Positions 25,014 to 32,656 are shown, counted from the first letter of the stretch. The stretch: DNA of 32,925 bases from Alphaproteobacteria bacterium (GCA_030041385.1 JASHNY010000079.1:1-32925); one strand, 5' to 3'. A program made the numbers and translations. Notes: generated by a model from the sequence alone, not told the origin.

Positions 25014-25114
25014 AGGTTGGCTGGATGTGCGATCTCAGCTGGATTTGTGCAGCAGGCGACCCGGGCGGGTGGGGCGCGCCGCCTTGAACCCGGGCAGGCG
25101 GGGCAGGATGAGCG

Positions 25115-25426
25115 ATGCAGGTTTTCAACAGCAACACGCTGCTGGCGTTTGGCAAGAGACATGCCGATGCCGATAAAGCGGTTCGGGAATTGAACAGAAC
25201 GTTACGGGCGGCGCGCTGGTCCAAGATGCAAGATATCGTCGATGCCTATCCTTCGGCGACAGTGTTGAACTCGGAACGGGTAGTGTTTAAGCTGAAGGGT
25301 AACGATTACCGAGCGATTGCAGCGTTTGATTTTCAAAGGCATGCGGTGTTTGTGAAATTTATCGGAACCCACGCTGAATACGATGCACTGAACGCATTGA
25401 CAGTCGATTTCTATTCAACCCGCTGA
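25115..25426 (+). CDS. higB: HigB-family toxin (mRNA interferase)
   Basis: A 103-residue RelE-superfamily toxin of the HigB type, expected to cleave mRNA at the ribosome. Family features are KRHADADKAVRELNRTLRAA (residues 14-33), ARWSKMQDIVDAYPSATVL, ERVVFKLKGNDYRAIAAFDF and the conserved C-terminal FVKFIGTHAEYDAL (79-92). Length is typical. The gene precedes its antitoxin, which is the usual order for hig systems. Base composition is clearly lower than in the neighbours: by my count 54 of 120 bases are G/C at 25261-25380. This supports horizontal origin. It lies within the segment bounded by 30-bp direct repeats. Confidence 0.92.
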   Translation: MQVFNSNTLLAFGKRHADADKAVRELNRTLRAARWSKMQDIVDAYPSATVLNSERVVFKLKGNDYRAIAAFDFQRHAVFVKFIGTHAEYDALNALTVDFYSTR

Positions 25427-25444
25427 CCGACAAGGTGGTCCGAC

Positions 25445-25885
25445 ATGAATGAAGCGCCGAAAACGATCGAGCCGGTTCGCGATGAAACGGGGCATCGCGT
25501 GGCATTGGCCGAGATCGAGCGGCTGTGGGGTGCAACACCAGGGACGCAGGAGGGCGATCGCCTGGACGTTCTGATGGCGCTCGTCGATACCTACGAGCGG
25601 GAACAATGGCCCGACGAAGATCTGGACCCGATCGACGCGATCGTGGCGCGGATGGAAAATTCGGGGCGCACTCGCAAGGAGTTTGAGGCGGTCATCGGGT
25701 CTTCCGGGAGAGCATCGGAAATCCTCAACCGCCGGCGACACCTGACATTGCCGATGATCTGGCGGTTGGTCCGGGAGTGGAAGATGTCGGCCGATGTCCT
25801 CGTGCGTCCGTACGCCCTTTCGCCGCACCCGAAAACGAACAAGCGTCGGCTATCGCGGCCGCGTCTTCATCGCGCCGCCTCGTAA
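25445..25885 (+). CDS. higA: HigA-family antitoxin with XRE-type helix-turn-helix
   Basis: A 146-residue DNA-binding antitoxin that should neutralise HigB and repress the operon. The N-terminal part reads ALAEIERLWGATPGTQEGDR and LDVLMALVDTYEREQWP. The helix-turn-helix follows at about 64-110 (DAIVARMENSGRTRKEFEAV, SGRASEILNRRRHLTLPMIW). Homologues normally end soon after ADVLVRPY; this one runs on for about 23 basic residues (ending RRLSRPRLHRAAS), and its stop is only a few bases before the right repeat. The tail may be an insertion-junction by-product. It starts 18 bp after the higB stop. Confidence 0.9.
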   Translation: MNEAPKTIEPVRDETGHRVALAEIERLWGATPGTQEGDRLDVLMALVDTYEREQWPDEDLDPIDAIVARMENSGRTRKEFEAVIGSSGRASEILNRRRHLTLPMIWRLVREWKMSADVLVRPYALSPHPKTNKRRLSRPRLHRAAS

Positions 25886-25890
25886 AATCG

Positions 25891-25920
25891 GCGCTATCTC
25901 GCCTGGTTGAGCTTCAGGCC
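25891..25920. repeat. Right 30-bp direct repeat flanking the higBA insertion
   Basis: Second copy of the repeat at 24922-24951, with one difference at the ninth base. It encodes, on the minus strand, the last residues GLKLNQAR and the stop (25894-25896) of the SMP-30 family gene. The left copy correspondingly encodes GLKLNQAG in the same reading frame, showing that it is a copy of this gene end. Confidence 0.9.
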
Positions 25921-26811
25921 CGGCGAGGGCCAGTCGGCGGCGACGAGTTTGCCGGTGCCGGCAAGGGTGATGTAGGCGGTTTTCATGTCCGCGCCGCCGA
26001 AGCAGATGTTGGTGGTGATCGGGTCCGGCATCTTGTGATGCTCGATGTGGCGGCCATCGGGCGAGATCACGGTGATGCCGCCATTGACCAAGGTGGCGAC
26101 GCAGATCCGCCCGTCCGCCTGCACCGCCAGCGAATCAAAGCGCTGATAGCCGCCCATGCCGGCGACCAGGCGGCCGCCATGCGGCGCCGGCGACTCCTGC
26201 TTTTTCAATATGCCGGGCGCCTCGATCGCGAATGCCCACAGCCGCGCCGCCTCGGTCTCGGCAACGTAGAGCGTGTTGCCGTCGGGCGACAGGCCGATGC
26301 CGTTCGGCGTCACCATCGGGTAGGCGAGTTCGACGATCGCCGAGCCGTCGAGCCGCGCGTAATAGACCCCGCCGCGGTCCCAGTCGCGCGCCCGCCCCTT
26401 GCCGAGGTCGGTGAAATAAACCCCGCCATGGGCATCGATGACGAGATCGTTCGGCCCTTTCAGCCGATGGTCGCCGCAGGCGCGGTAGAGCCATTCGGTG
26501 GCGCCGGTGTGCAAATCGACCCGCTCGATGCGGCCGCTGACATAGTCGCGGGCCTGCACGGTCGGCCGCCGGAGGCCGCCGACCATCGCCCATTCGAAGC
26601 CGCCATTGTTGGCGATGTAGCATTTGCCGTCGGGGCCGATAGCGGCGCCGTTGGGGCCGCCGCCGGTTTGCGCGACGACCGTACGCGTGCCGTCGGCGGC
26701 GATCCGGGTCAAGGCGCCGGCCGCGATCTCGACCAGGATCACCGAACCGTCGGCGAGCGCGACCGGCCCCTCGGGGAACAGCAGCCCCTCGGCCAGGGTG
26801 CGGACCTCCAT
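25894..26811 (-). CDS. SMP-30/gluconolactonase/LRE family beta-propeller hydrolase
   Basis: A 305-residue six-bladed beta-propeller lactonase-like protein. Metal-ligand candidates are Glu14 in LLFPEGPV, the Asn of GGGPNGAAIG, the Asn of LKGPNDLVID and the Asp of the later blade. VTPNGIGLSPDGNTLYVAET is typical of the family. Members hydrolyse sugar or other lactones. The start ATG 26811 has GGGGAGG upstream; the open frame extending to 26865 overlaps the preceding gene. It follows a Rieske-type gene by 14 bp on the same strand, implying one operon. The last eight codons lie in the right repeat of the higBA insertion. Confidence 0.9.
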   Translation of the reverse strand: MEVRTLAEGLLFPEGPVALADGSVILVEIAAGALTRIAADGTRTVVAQTGGGPNGAAIGPDGKCYIANNGGFEWAMVGGLRRPTVQARDYVSGRIERVDLHTGATEWLYRACGDHRLKGPNDLVIDAHGGVYFTDLGKGRARDWDRGGVYYARLDGSAIVELAYPMVTPNGIGLSPDGNTLYVAETEAARLWAFAIEAPGILKKQESPAPHGGRLVAGMGGYQRFDSLAVQADGRICVATLVNGGITVISPDGRHIEHHKMPDPITTNICFGGADMKTAYITLAGTGKLVAADWPSPGLKLNQAR

Positions 26812-26825
26812 GGCCGCCTCCCCGG

Positions 26826-27740
26826 CTAGTTGCGCACCGGGGTTGACAGCGCCGACCAGTACCACTCGTAGAACGGGCGCTTGAGCGCGGTCAGCGGCGC
26901 CGCCTCGACGGCGGCGGCTTCGTCGCGCAATGCGGCGGCGATGCGGTCGTCATGGAACCCGTCGGTTGCCGGCGCGCCGGGCCGGGCGATGCGCACCAGT
27001 TCGATGTCGGTATGGGCGGGAAAGCGCGGGACGAGGCGGCACAGCACGGCGTCTTCGCCTTGCAGCGCGAGGAAGCTCAGCGGGCCGAATTCGACCGCCG
27101 CATCGCACTCCCCGGCGGCGAACGCCAACTCCTTCGCGTGCCACAGGAATTGCCGCAAATGCTTCCAGTTCCAGGTGGTCGGATAGCGCTGACGGCGGGC
27201 GACCACGCGATCGCCGAGATCCTCGGGCACCGCGCCGACATCGACCTCTCCGGGCGCGGGCGGGTTTGGCGCGGCCAGCGACAGATCGACGAAGATCAGG
27301 CCGCGGCGGACCTGCATCGCATAGCGCGGCAGGCGAAAGCGCGAACGGTCCTCCTGGTCGGGCCGCAGCACCGGGTCGGTCAGCCGCCCGTCAAGCGCAT
27401 AGTCCCAGGCGTGATAATTGCAGAACAGGTGGTTGCCCTTGCCGTCCTCCTCCTCGCAGATGCGGTAGCCGGCGTGGAGGCAGGCGTTGCGCAGCGCATG
27501 CAGGCAGTCCGCCCGCTCGCGCACCAGCACGACCGAGCGGCTGCCCATGTCGATGCGGAAATAGCTGTTGTCTTCACCGAGCCGGCTGTGATGATCGACC
27601 GCCAGCCAGGGGCGCACGAAAACCTGCGAAAGCTCGGCGCTGAACACTTCGTAGGCGTCGAACAGATCGGGGGTGGCGACAATGTCGCCACCGGCCTCCA
27701 GCTGTGCGCCGATGCTTTCGACGGGTTCGGGAAGATCCAT
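26826..27740 (-). CDS. Rieske-type protein with degenerate catalytic domain
   Basis: A 304-residue relative of ring-hydroxylating oxygenase alpha subunits. The Rieske 2Fe-2S ligands are all present: Cys87 and His89 in CLHAGY, Cys107 and His110 in CNYHAWDY. The next conserved block, which normally reads NWKxxxEN followed by YHxxxxH, is NWKHLRQFLWHAKELAF (191-207). The Glu-Asn and the His pair that bind mononuclear iron are not recognisable. The protein is also about 100 residues shorter than typical oxygenases. It may be an electron-transfer or regulatory paralogue, or a decaying enzyme. It is upstream of and probably co-transcribed with the SMP-30 gene. ATG 27740 is the start. Confidence 0.8.
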   Translation of the reverse strand: MDLPEPVESIGAQLEAGGDIVATPDLFDAYEVFSAELSQVFVRPWLAVDHHSRLGEDNSYFRIDMGSRSVVLVRERADCLHALRNACLHAGYRICEEEDGKGNHLFCNYHAWDYALDGRLTDPVLRPDQEDRSRFRLPRYAMQVRRGLIFVDLSLAAPNPPAPGEVDVGAVPEDLGDRVVARRQRYPTTWNWKHLRQFLWHAKELAFAAGECDAAVEFGPLSFLALQGEDAVLCRLVPRFPAHTDIELVRIARPGAPATDGFHDDRIAAALRDEAAAVEAAPLTALKRPFYEWYWSALSTPVRN

Positions 27741-27866
27741 GGCTCGGCCCCGGAGCTTGCTGTTGCCTGCCCTGCCGCTATAGCGGGCTTTGCCGCCGGT
27801 GCCTACGAAAAGTTGGGCATGGCAGCAGCGACGCAGCGCGATACGCGCCGCTGCCGGCCAATCGGT

Positions 27867-29450
27867 TCAGTGCTCCGGCTCCTTTCTCTCCTCGGGCCGG
27901 GCTGCCGGATGCGGCGGGGCCGGATGGGGAGCAGCGGCCGGATGGGGCGGAGCGGCCGGATGCGGAGGCGCGACGGGGTGAGGGGCTGCGACCGGGCGTG
28001 GCGGCGCCATCGGGTGCGGCGGCGCTGGCCGTTGTGGAAATGCCGCGGGACGGGATTCAGGATGCGGCAGCGCCGGCCGGGCCTCCGGGTGCGGCGTCGC
28101 AGGACGCGCTTCGGGGTGGGGCACGACGGGATGGGCTGCCGGAATGGCCTGGTGTATTTCCGGACCGCCCGGGTGCGGTGCGGGTCCGCGCGGATGCACG
28201 ATCGCAGCGCCCGGGCGGGTTGCCGACGGACCCGGATGCGCGGGCGGTGCACCGGGATGCGGTTGCGCACCGCCCGGATGGATCGCCGGTGCCCCCGGAT
28301 GGATTGCGGTGACGCCCGGATGGATTGCGGTGACGCCCGGATGGATCGCGGGGGCGCCCGGATGGATTGCCAGTGCACCCGGATGCGCTATCGGGGTGCC
28401 GGGATGGGCCGGCGGTGCGCCCGGATGGGGTGCCGGCCCGCCGGGGTGGGTCGCGAGCGGCCGCGCCGCCGCAGGAATGCCGGGACGCCCCGGTTGCCGC
28501 CGGATCGCGCCGGGGTCGATCGTGCCGGGCGGATGCCCGGCCGCGCGCACCGGCGGGTGCGGCCTTGCCGCGACCGGAACCGGCGCCACCGGCGCCGTGC
28601 GCCGCCAGGTGTTGTTCTGGATGCGGATGTGGTTCTGCGTGGTGTAGCTCGTCCGGGTGATCCTGTCGTAGCGGCCCGGGTCGATGACCATCTCGTGGCG
28701 GTGCCAATCGGGGTGGCCCCAGCCCCATAGCGGGTGGACGATGCCGAACCCGACGCTGAACCCGATGACGGCGCCGAGGGCGAAATTGTCGGGGACGAAC
28801 CCGACCGGCGGCGGCAGATAGACCGGCGGGTAGTCGGTGTACGGCCAGGCGCCGTACACCACCGCGGGGTTGTAGACCGGAACATAGACGACGGCCGGGT
28901 TGGCCGGCTCAATGATGATCTCCGGCCCTTGATGCACGACCCGAATCTGCGCGTTGGTGGCGAGCTTGCCGGCCGCGGCCGCGCGGTCGCGCAGGTATTG
29001 CACCTGCGCCATCACCGCGACCTGTCCGTTCGCGAAGGCGAGGCCGAGATCCTCGGTCCATTCGAGATGGGCGTTCATCATCGCGATGATCTGCGGGAAG
29101 GCGACCAGCGACTTGACGCTCGGGTCCCACGGCAGTGGCGCCAGCGCACTGGCCAGCGCATCGCCCTTCAGCGCGGCGTTGTTGGGATCCTGCAGCCACT
29201 GCCCGGCCGCAACCACCTGCTGCGGGAATGTCGCGGCCATCAGCAGCTGCATCAGCAACTGGTCGGGGTAGAGCGCGATCGGCGCCAGCATCTGGTCGAG
29301 CTGCGCCCTGGTAAAGCTCGGTGCCGGGTTCAGCGCCGCCGCCGCCTCGGCCGCGGAGGGCGGCTGCATCTGTTGCGCATAGCCCGCCGCCGGCAACACC
29401 AACAGGAACGGCAGCGCTTGGTGCAACAGCCTGAACCGAAATGCCTTCAT
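27867..29450 (-). CDS. Secreted DUF3300 protein with His-Pro-Gly heptapeptide repeat tail
   Basis: A 527-residue exported protein. Signal peptide is about 1-25 (LLHQALPFLLVLPAAGYAQ). The DUF3300 domain spans about 46-258 (FTRAQLDQMLAPIALYPDQL, PNNAALKGDALASALAPLPW, NPAVVYVPVYNPAVVYGAWP). From 335 to 440 a His (Arg at 412) recurs every seven residues, mostly as HPG; three nine-residue HPEARPA-type units then follow (445-463), and the tail is PHP-rich. The start ATG 29450 has GAGG upstream and begins MKAFRFRLL; 14 further residues are open upstream. Family function is unknown. The tail may bind metal or cell-wall material, which is inference. It is divergent from the VOC dioxygenase gene. Confidence 0.85.
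   Translation of the reverse strand: MKAFRFRLLHQALPFLLVLPAAGYAQQMQPPSAAEAAAALNPAPSFTRAQLDQMLAPIALYPDQLLMQLLMAATFPQQVVAAGQWLQDPNNAALKGDALASALAPLPWDPSVKSLVAFPQIIAMMNAHLEWTEDLGLAFANGQVAVMAQVQYLRDRAAAAGKLATNAQIRVVHQGPEIIIEPANPAVVYVPVYNPAVVYGAWPYTDYPPVYLPPPVGFVPDNFALGAVIGFSVGFGIVHPLWGWGHPDWHRHEMVIDPGRYDRITRTSYTTQNHIRIQNNTWRRTAPVAPVPVAARPHPPVRAAGHPPGTIDPGAIRRQPGRPGIPAAARPLATHPGGPAPHPGAPPAHPGTPIAHPGALAIHPGAPAIHPGVTAIHPGVTAIHPGAPAIHPGGAQPHPGAPPAHPGPSATRPGAAIVHPRGPAPHPGGPEIHQAIPAAHPVVPHPEARPATPHPEARPALPHPESRPAAFPQRPAPPHPMAPPRPVAAPHPVAPPHPAAPPHPAAAPHPAPPHPAARPEERKEPEH
28131..28448. repeat. 21-bp-period minisatellite inside the DUF3300 gene
   Basis: The stretch encoding residues 335-440 repeats with a strict 21-base period. 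The best-conserved units lie around 28290-28370 (GGATGGATTGCGGTGACGCC recurs). The perfect seven-codon register over about 16 units, with variable codons between, suggests repeated unit duplication followed by drift and makes length variation between strains likely. Confidence 0.85.
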
Positions 29451-29717
29451 CGTGATCCTCGTCGGGAAGCCGGGCGCGAACGGAGCGGACAACGACGCGA
29501 CCCCGCTCGTATTCCGCGCCTGCTGGGGCAGCTAACAGGGCTTCCCCGCTGCGGTTCCCCAAAAGTTGAAAATGCACCGCCCGGTTCGCGGCGGCAGGCG
29601 TGCAAACGGCGCTGCGGCAGCCCCGCGACGCTGCGCGGGCTTGCCCGAAACCGCCGGCCGAGGCACGATATGCGGCCAGTGGTCGCACAAGCGGCCGGGA
29701 CGTTCCGGGAGGCCATT
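29451..29717. other. Divergent intergenic region between DUF3300 and VOC dioxygenase genes
   Basis: 267 bases that must hold the promoters of both divergent genes. The only clear signal I see is the ribosome-binding site GGGAGG (29707-29712) for the dioxygenase gene. No convincing promoter pair or palindrome was found. Confidence 0.4.
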
Positions 29718-30665
29718 ATGCCAGTCATCAAAGCCGCGGATCTCGCCTACGGGCGGTTGCGCTCCCCTGATCTCGACAAGCAGGAGGAGTTCCTGACCGC
29801 CTTCGGCATGGTCCGCGCGGCGCGCACCCCCAAGGCGCTCTACATGCGCGGCACCGATGCGCCGCACCACATCCATGTCACCGAACTGGGCGAGCCCAAA
29901 TATATCGGCATTGCCTTTCACGCCGCCAGCATGGAAGACCTCGAAAAGCTTTCGCGGGTCGAAGGCGCCTCGAAGATCGAGGACGTCGACGAGCCGGGCG
30001 GCGGCAGGCGCGTCCGCCTTACCGATCCCGACGGGTTCCAGGTCGAGGTGATTCACGGCATGGAGATGCTGCCGAAAATTCCGGTCAGGCGGCCGCCGGT
30101 CAACCGCGGCGAAGACAAGACGCAGCGCCGCAACGCGCTCTACTATAAAGGCGTCGAGCGCGGCCCGTCGCACGTCAAGCGCATCGGGCATTTCGTCGTG
30201 CATTCCCCGCAATTCGAGAAGACGCTCGGCTGGTATCGCGACATGGTCGGCCTGCGCGCCTCGGACGAGGTCTATATCGACGACAAGAGCCATATCGTCG
30301 GCTCGTTCAACCGGCTCGACCGCGGCGACGATTTTGTCGACCACCATGCCTTCTTCTGCATCCGCAGCGACAAGGCCGGTCTGAACCACCTCAGCTATGA
30401 GGCGGCCGACATCGACGACATCATGATCGGCCACGAGCACATGGTGAGCAAAGGCTACGAGCATTTCTGGGGCATTGGCCGCCATTCGCTCGGCAGCCAG
30501 GTCTTTGACTACTGGGGCGACCCGTGGCGCCGGGTGCACGAGCACTGGGCCGATACCGACGTGTTGAACGCGAGCGTGCCGCCCAATCTGATCAGCCGGA
30601 ACGATTTGGCCGGCCCGTGGGGCGACCCGCCGCCGGAAAAATTCATGCACCACGCGGTACGGTAG
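29718..30665 (+). CDS. VOC-superfamily extradiol dioxygenase (catechol 2,3-dioxygenase-like)
   Basis: A 315-residue two-domain type I extradiol dioxygenase. The iron ligands expected for the family are all visible in the second domain: His158 in RIGHFVVH, His224 in GLNHLSYE and Glu275 in DPWRRVHEHW. The first domain has the fold without a metal site, as usual. Such enzymes open catecholic rings next to the hydroxyls using Fe(II) and oxygen. The start ATG 29718 follows GGGAGG by five bases. It is followed by an amidohydrolase and an enolase-superfamily gene on the same strand, which suggests a catabolic pathway, although a palindrome lies between it and the next gene. The substrate is unknown. 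Confidence 0.88.
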   Translation: MPVIKAADLAYGRLRSPDLDKQEEFLTAFGMVRAARTPKALYMRGTDAPHHIHVTELGEPKYIGIAFHAASMEDLEKLSRVEGASKIEDVDEPGGGRRVRLTDPDGFQVEVIHGMEMLPKIPVRRPPVNRGEDKTQRRNALYYKGVERGPSHVKRIGHFVVHSPQFEKTLGWYRDMVGLRASDEVYIDDKSHIVGSFNRLDRGDDFVDHHAFFCIRSDKAGLNHLSYEAADIDDIMIGHEHMVSKGYEHFWGIGRHSLGSQVFDYWGDPWRRVHEHWADTDVLNASVPPNLISRNDLAGPWGDPPPEKFMHHAVR

Positions 30666-30683
30666 GGAGGCCTAGAGGCGGGC

Positions 30684-30767
30684 GTCATTGCGAGCGCAGC
30701 GACGCAATCTCGGGCGGGGTACGCTCCTGCGGTCGAGATTGCGTCGTCGCTGCGCCCTCGCAATGAC
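30684..30767. repeat. Long imperfect palindrome (dispersed GTCATTGCGAG-type element)
   Basis: GTCATTGCGAGCGCAGCGAC and the bases to 30712 pair imperfectly with 30734-30767, which ends CCTCGCAATGAC. Elements with this wording are scattered through proteobacterial genomes as intergenic repeats. It lies between the dioxygenase and amidohydrolase genes and would form a strong hairpin in the transcript. A half-copy of the same motif occurs at 2831-2840. Confidence 0.75.
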
Positions 30768-30800
30768 AGGGCAAGTTGTCAACGCCATGGAGACTCTCCG

Positions 30801-32168
30801 ATGAAGATTTTTGTCCGCTGCGGCCGGCTGTTTACCGGAAACGAGGACGAGGCGCAGAAGGACGCCGTGCTGGTCTACGACGGCGGCGGGCAGATCGTTT
30901 ACGCCGGCGCCGAGGCCGGTGCGCCAAAGCGCGGCAAGGGGGATCGGGCGATCGACCATTCCGGCCAGTTCGTGATGCCGGGCCTCATCGATGTGCACAC
31001 CCATCTCGCCTATGGCAACGCCAAGAGCGAGGAGGACATCGACCTTTACAGCCCGCTCGAGTTCCGCGCCCTGCGCGGCATGTTCTTTGCGCAAAAGGTG
31101 TTGGCCTCGGGCTATACGGCGATCTGTTCGCCGGGCGACGCCGGCCAGATCAGCCTGTCGATCCGCGATGCGATCAATGCCGGGCTGTTCGACGGGCCGC
31201 GGGTCATGGCGGCGGGGCCGTACCTGACCACGCACCAGGGGCTGACCGACTGGTATCCGACCTGGATCGGCGCCCCCGAAACCTCGATCGGCAAGCTCGT
31301 CACGACGGTTGCCGAAGCGGTCGAGGAAATCCGCCGCCAGGTCAAAAACGGCGTCGATTGCGTCAAGATCGCGATGGACGGCATCCAGCGTCGCCCGGAC
31401 GGCGAATTGATCGCCGCCTTCACGCAGGAGGAAACCGACATCATGACCCGCGAGATCCACCGCCAGGGCAAGAAGGCGGTGGCCCACGCGGTCGGGCGCG
31501 AGGCGACACTCTATTCGGCGCGCGCCGGCATCGACCTGATCTTTCACGCCTTCCATATCGACGACGAGTGCATCGCCGCGATGCTGAAAAGCGGCAGCGT
31601 TTTGTGCCCGACATTGACCCAGCCGAAGAACGTGATCGAGTTTACCCAGCCGCACGAGCCGGCCGCGCAGCGGGGAAGGCCCGACGCGACCCTGCGCCGC
31701 TACCAGACCGGCTGCAAGAATCTGAAAAAGGCCGTCAAGGCCGGCATCCCGTTCCTGACCGGCACCGACAGCGGCTTTGCCGTCACCCCTTATGGCGAAT
31801 GGCATGCGCGCGAACTCGAACTGTTCGTCGACGATCTCGGCTTTTCCCCGGCGGCGGCATTGCGCGCGGCGACCGAGGTCAATGCGCGCTTCATGTGCGG
31901 CGGCGACAGGATCGGGGTGTTGGAGGCGGGGCGGCTCGCGGATTTCACCGCGTGGGACGGCTCGCCGCTCAAGGACATCGGCATCCTGCAGGATCGCCGC
32001 CGCCTGCGCGCGGTTTATCTTGCCGGGCGAGAGATGAAGATCGAGGATCGACCCTACGATCCGCGTCGGGTTACCGATTTCGCCTTGTCGAACTGGACCG
32101 ACCTCTATACCCAGGCACGCGTCGCCGAATTGCGTGGCAGGCGCCGCCCCTTGCAGGCCGCCGAGTAG
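30801..32168 (+). CDS. Metal-dependent amidohydrolase (imidazolonepropionase/prolidase-like)
   Basis: A 455-residue amidohydrolase-superfamily enzyme with a split composite domain and a TIM barrel. Visible metal and catalytic residues are His66 and His68 in PGLIDVHTH, Lys189 in CVKIAMDG (probably carboxylated), His229 in AVAHAVG, His249 in IFHAFHID and Asp323 in LTGTDSG. It should hydrolyse a cyclic amide, peptide-like bond or related group in the cytoplasm. The substrate is unknown. The start ATG 30801 begins MKIFVRCGRLFTG, the normal N-terminal strand. It lies between the dioxygenase and PAS_5 genes. Confidence 0.88.
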   Translation: MKIFVRCGRLFTGNEDEAQKDAVLVYDGGGQIVYAGAEAGAPKRGKGDRAIDHSGQFVMPGLIDVHTHLAYGNAKSEEDIDLYSPLEFRALRGMFFAQKVLASGYTAICSPGDAGQISLSIRDAINAGLFDGPRVMAAGPYLTTHQGLTDWYPTWIGAPETSIGKLVTTVAEAVEEIRRQVKNGVDCVKIAMDGIQRRPDGELIAAFTQEETDIMTREIHRQGKKAVAHAVGREATLYSARAGIDLIFHAFHIDDECIAAMLKSGSVLCPTLTQPKNVIEFTQPHEPAAQRGRPDATLRRYQTGCKNLKKAVKAGIPFLTGTDSGFAVTPYGEWHARELELFVDDLGFSPAAALRAATEVNARFMCGGDRIGVLEAGRLADFTAWDGSPLKDIGILQDRRRLRAVYLAGREMKIEDRPYDPRRVTDFALSNWTDLYTQARVAELRGRRRPLQAAE

Positions 32169-32212
32169 CGGCGTTTGGTGGGCGCCGAGCCGGCGGCGGG
32201 TACGAATGCGAC

Positions 32213-32656
32213 ATGCCCGATATCGTCAATCCACGGCTGCGGCGCCTTTACGACTACTGGGCTGCGAAGCGCGGCGAGCGGGCGATGCCCGCGCGCGCCG
32301 ACCTCGACCCGGTCGAGATGCCGTTTGCGCTGGGCAATGTGATCCTCGCCGAGGTATTGCCGGAAACCCCGCCGCGCTTTCGCATCCGCCTGCACGGCAC
32401 GACATTGACGCGATATGCCGGGTATGATTTGACCGGCAGGATGCTCGACGAGATGCCGCTGCCGGAATTCCGCGAGTTGGCCACCCGGAGCTTTCGCAAA
32501 GTGGCGAGAACCGGCGAGCCGCTGCATGTGCTCGCCGACCGCATGCTCGACGACCGCCCGCAGCGTTACGAGGCGCTGTTGATGCCGTTGTCGAGCGACG
32601 GCATTCGCGTCGAGATGCTGCTGATCGGCCTCGTCTACGACAACGAGCGACGATGA
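32213..32656 (+). CDS. PAS_5-domain protein
   Basis: A 147-residue protein that matches the alphaproteobacterial PAS_5 pattern: NPRLRRLYDYWAAKRGERAM, PARADLDPVEMPFALGNVIL, FRIRLHGTTLTRYAGYDLTG and a C-terminal strand VEMLLIGLVYDN. There is no output domain. The family is abundant in these bacteria and its ligand and role are unknown. It starts 44 bp after the amidohydrolase stop. Its stop overlaps the start of a 25-codon frame as ATGA. Confidence 0.85.
   Translation: MPDIVNPRLRRLYDYWAAKRGERAMPARADLDPVEMPFALGNVILAEVLPETPPRFRIRLHGTTLTRYAGYDLTGRMLDEMPLPEFRELATRSFRKVARTGEPLHVLADRMLDDRPQRYEALLMPLSSDGIRVEMLLIGLVYDNERR

Larger units (their letters stand above)
24952..25920. mobile_element. Putative 969-bp higBA insertion with 30-bp flanking duplication
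   Basis: The segment between and including one of the two direct repeats carries only higB and higA. Its G+C is visibly lower than that of comEC and the SMP-30 gene. No transposase, integrase or clear terminal inverted repeat is encoded, so it would have moved passively or with a helper elsewhere. Deleting it leaves comEC and the SMP-30 gene intact and overlapping by 17 bp at their 3' ends. The boundaries are exact from the repeats; the mechanism is inferred. Confidence 0.65.

Noticed and set aside
28131-28448. CRISPR-like regular repeat
   Set aside because: The 21-base period lies inside a reading frame without spacers of independent sequence and encodes a peptide repeat.
28734-29717. Plus-strand open frame extending upstream of the VOC dioxygenase
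   Set aside because: It is antisense to the DUF3300 gene. The dioxygenase start is fixed at 29718 by GGGAGG and by the family N-terminus.
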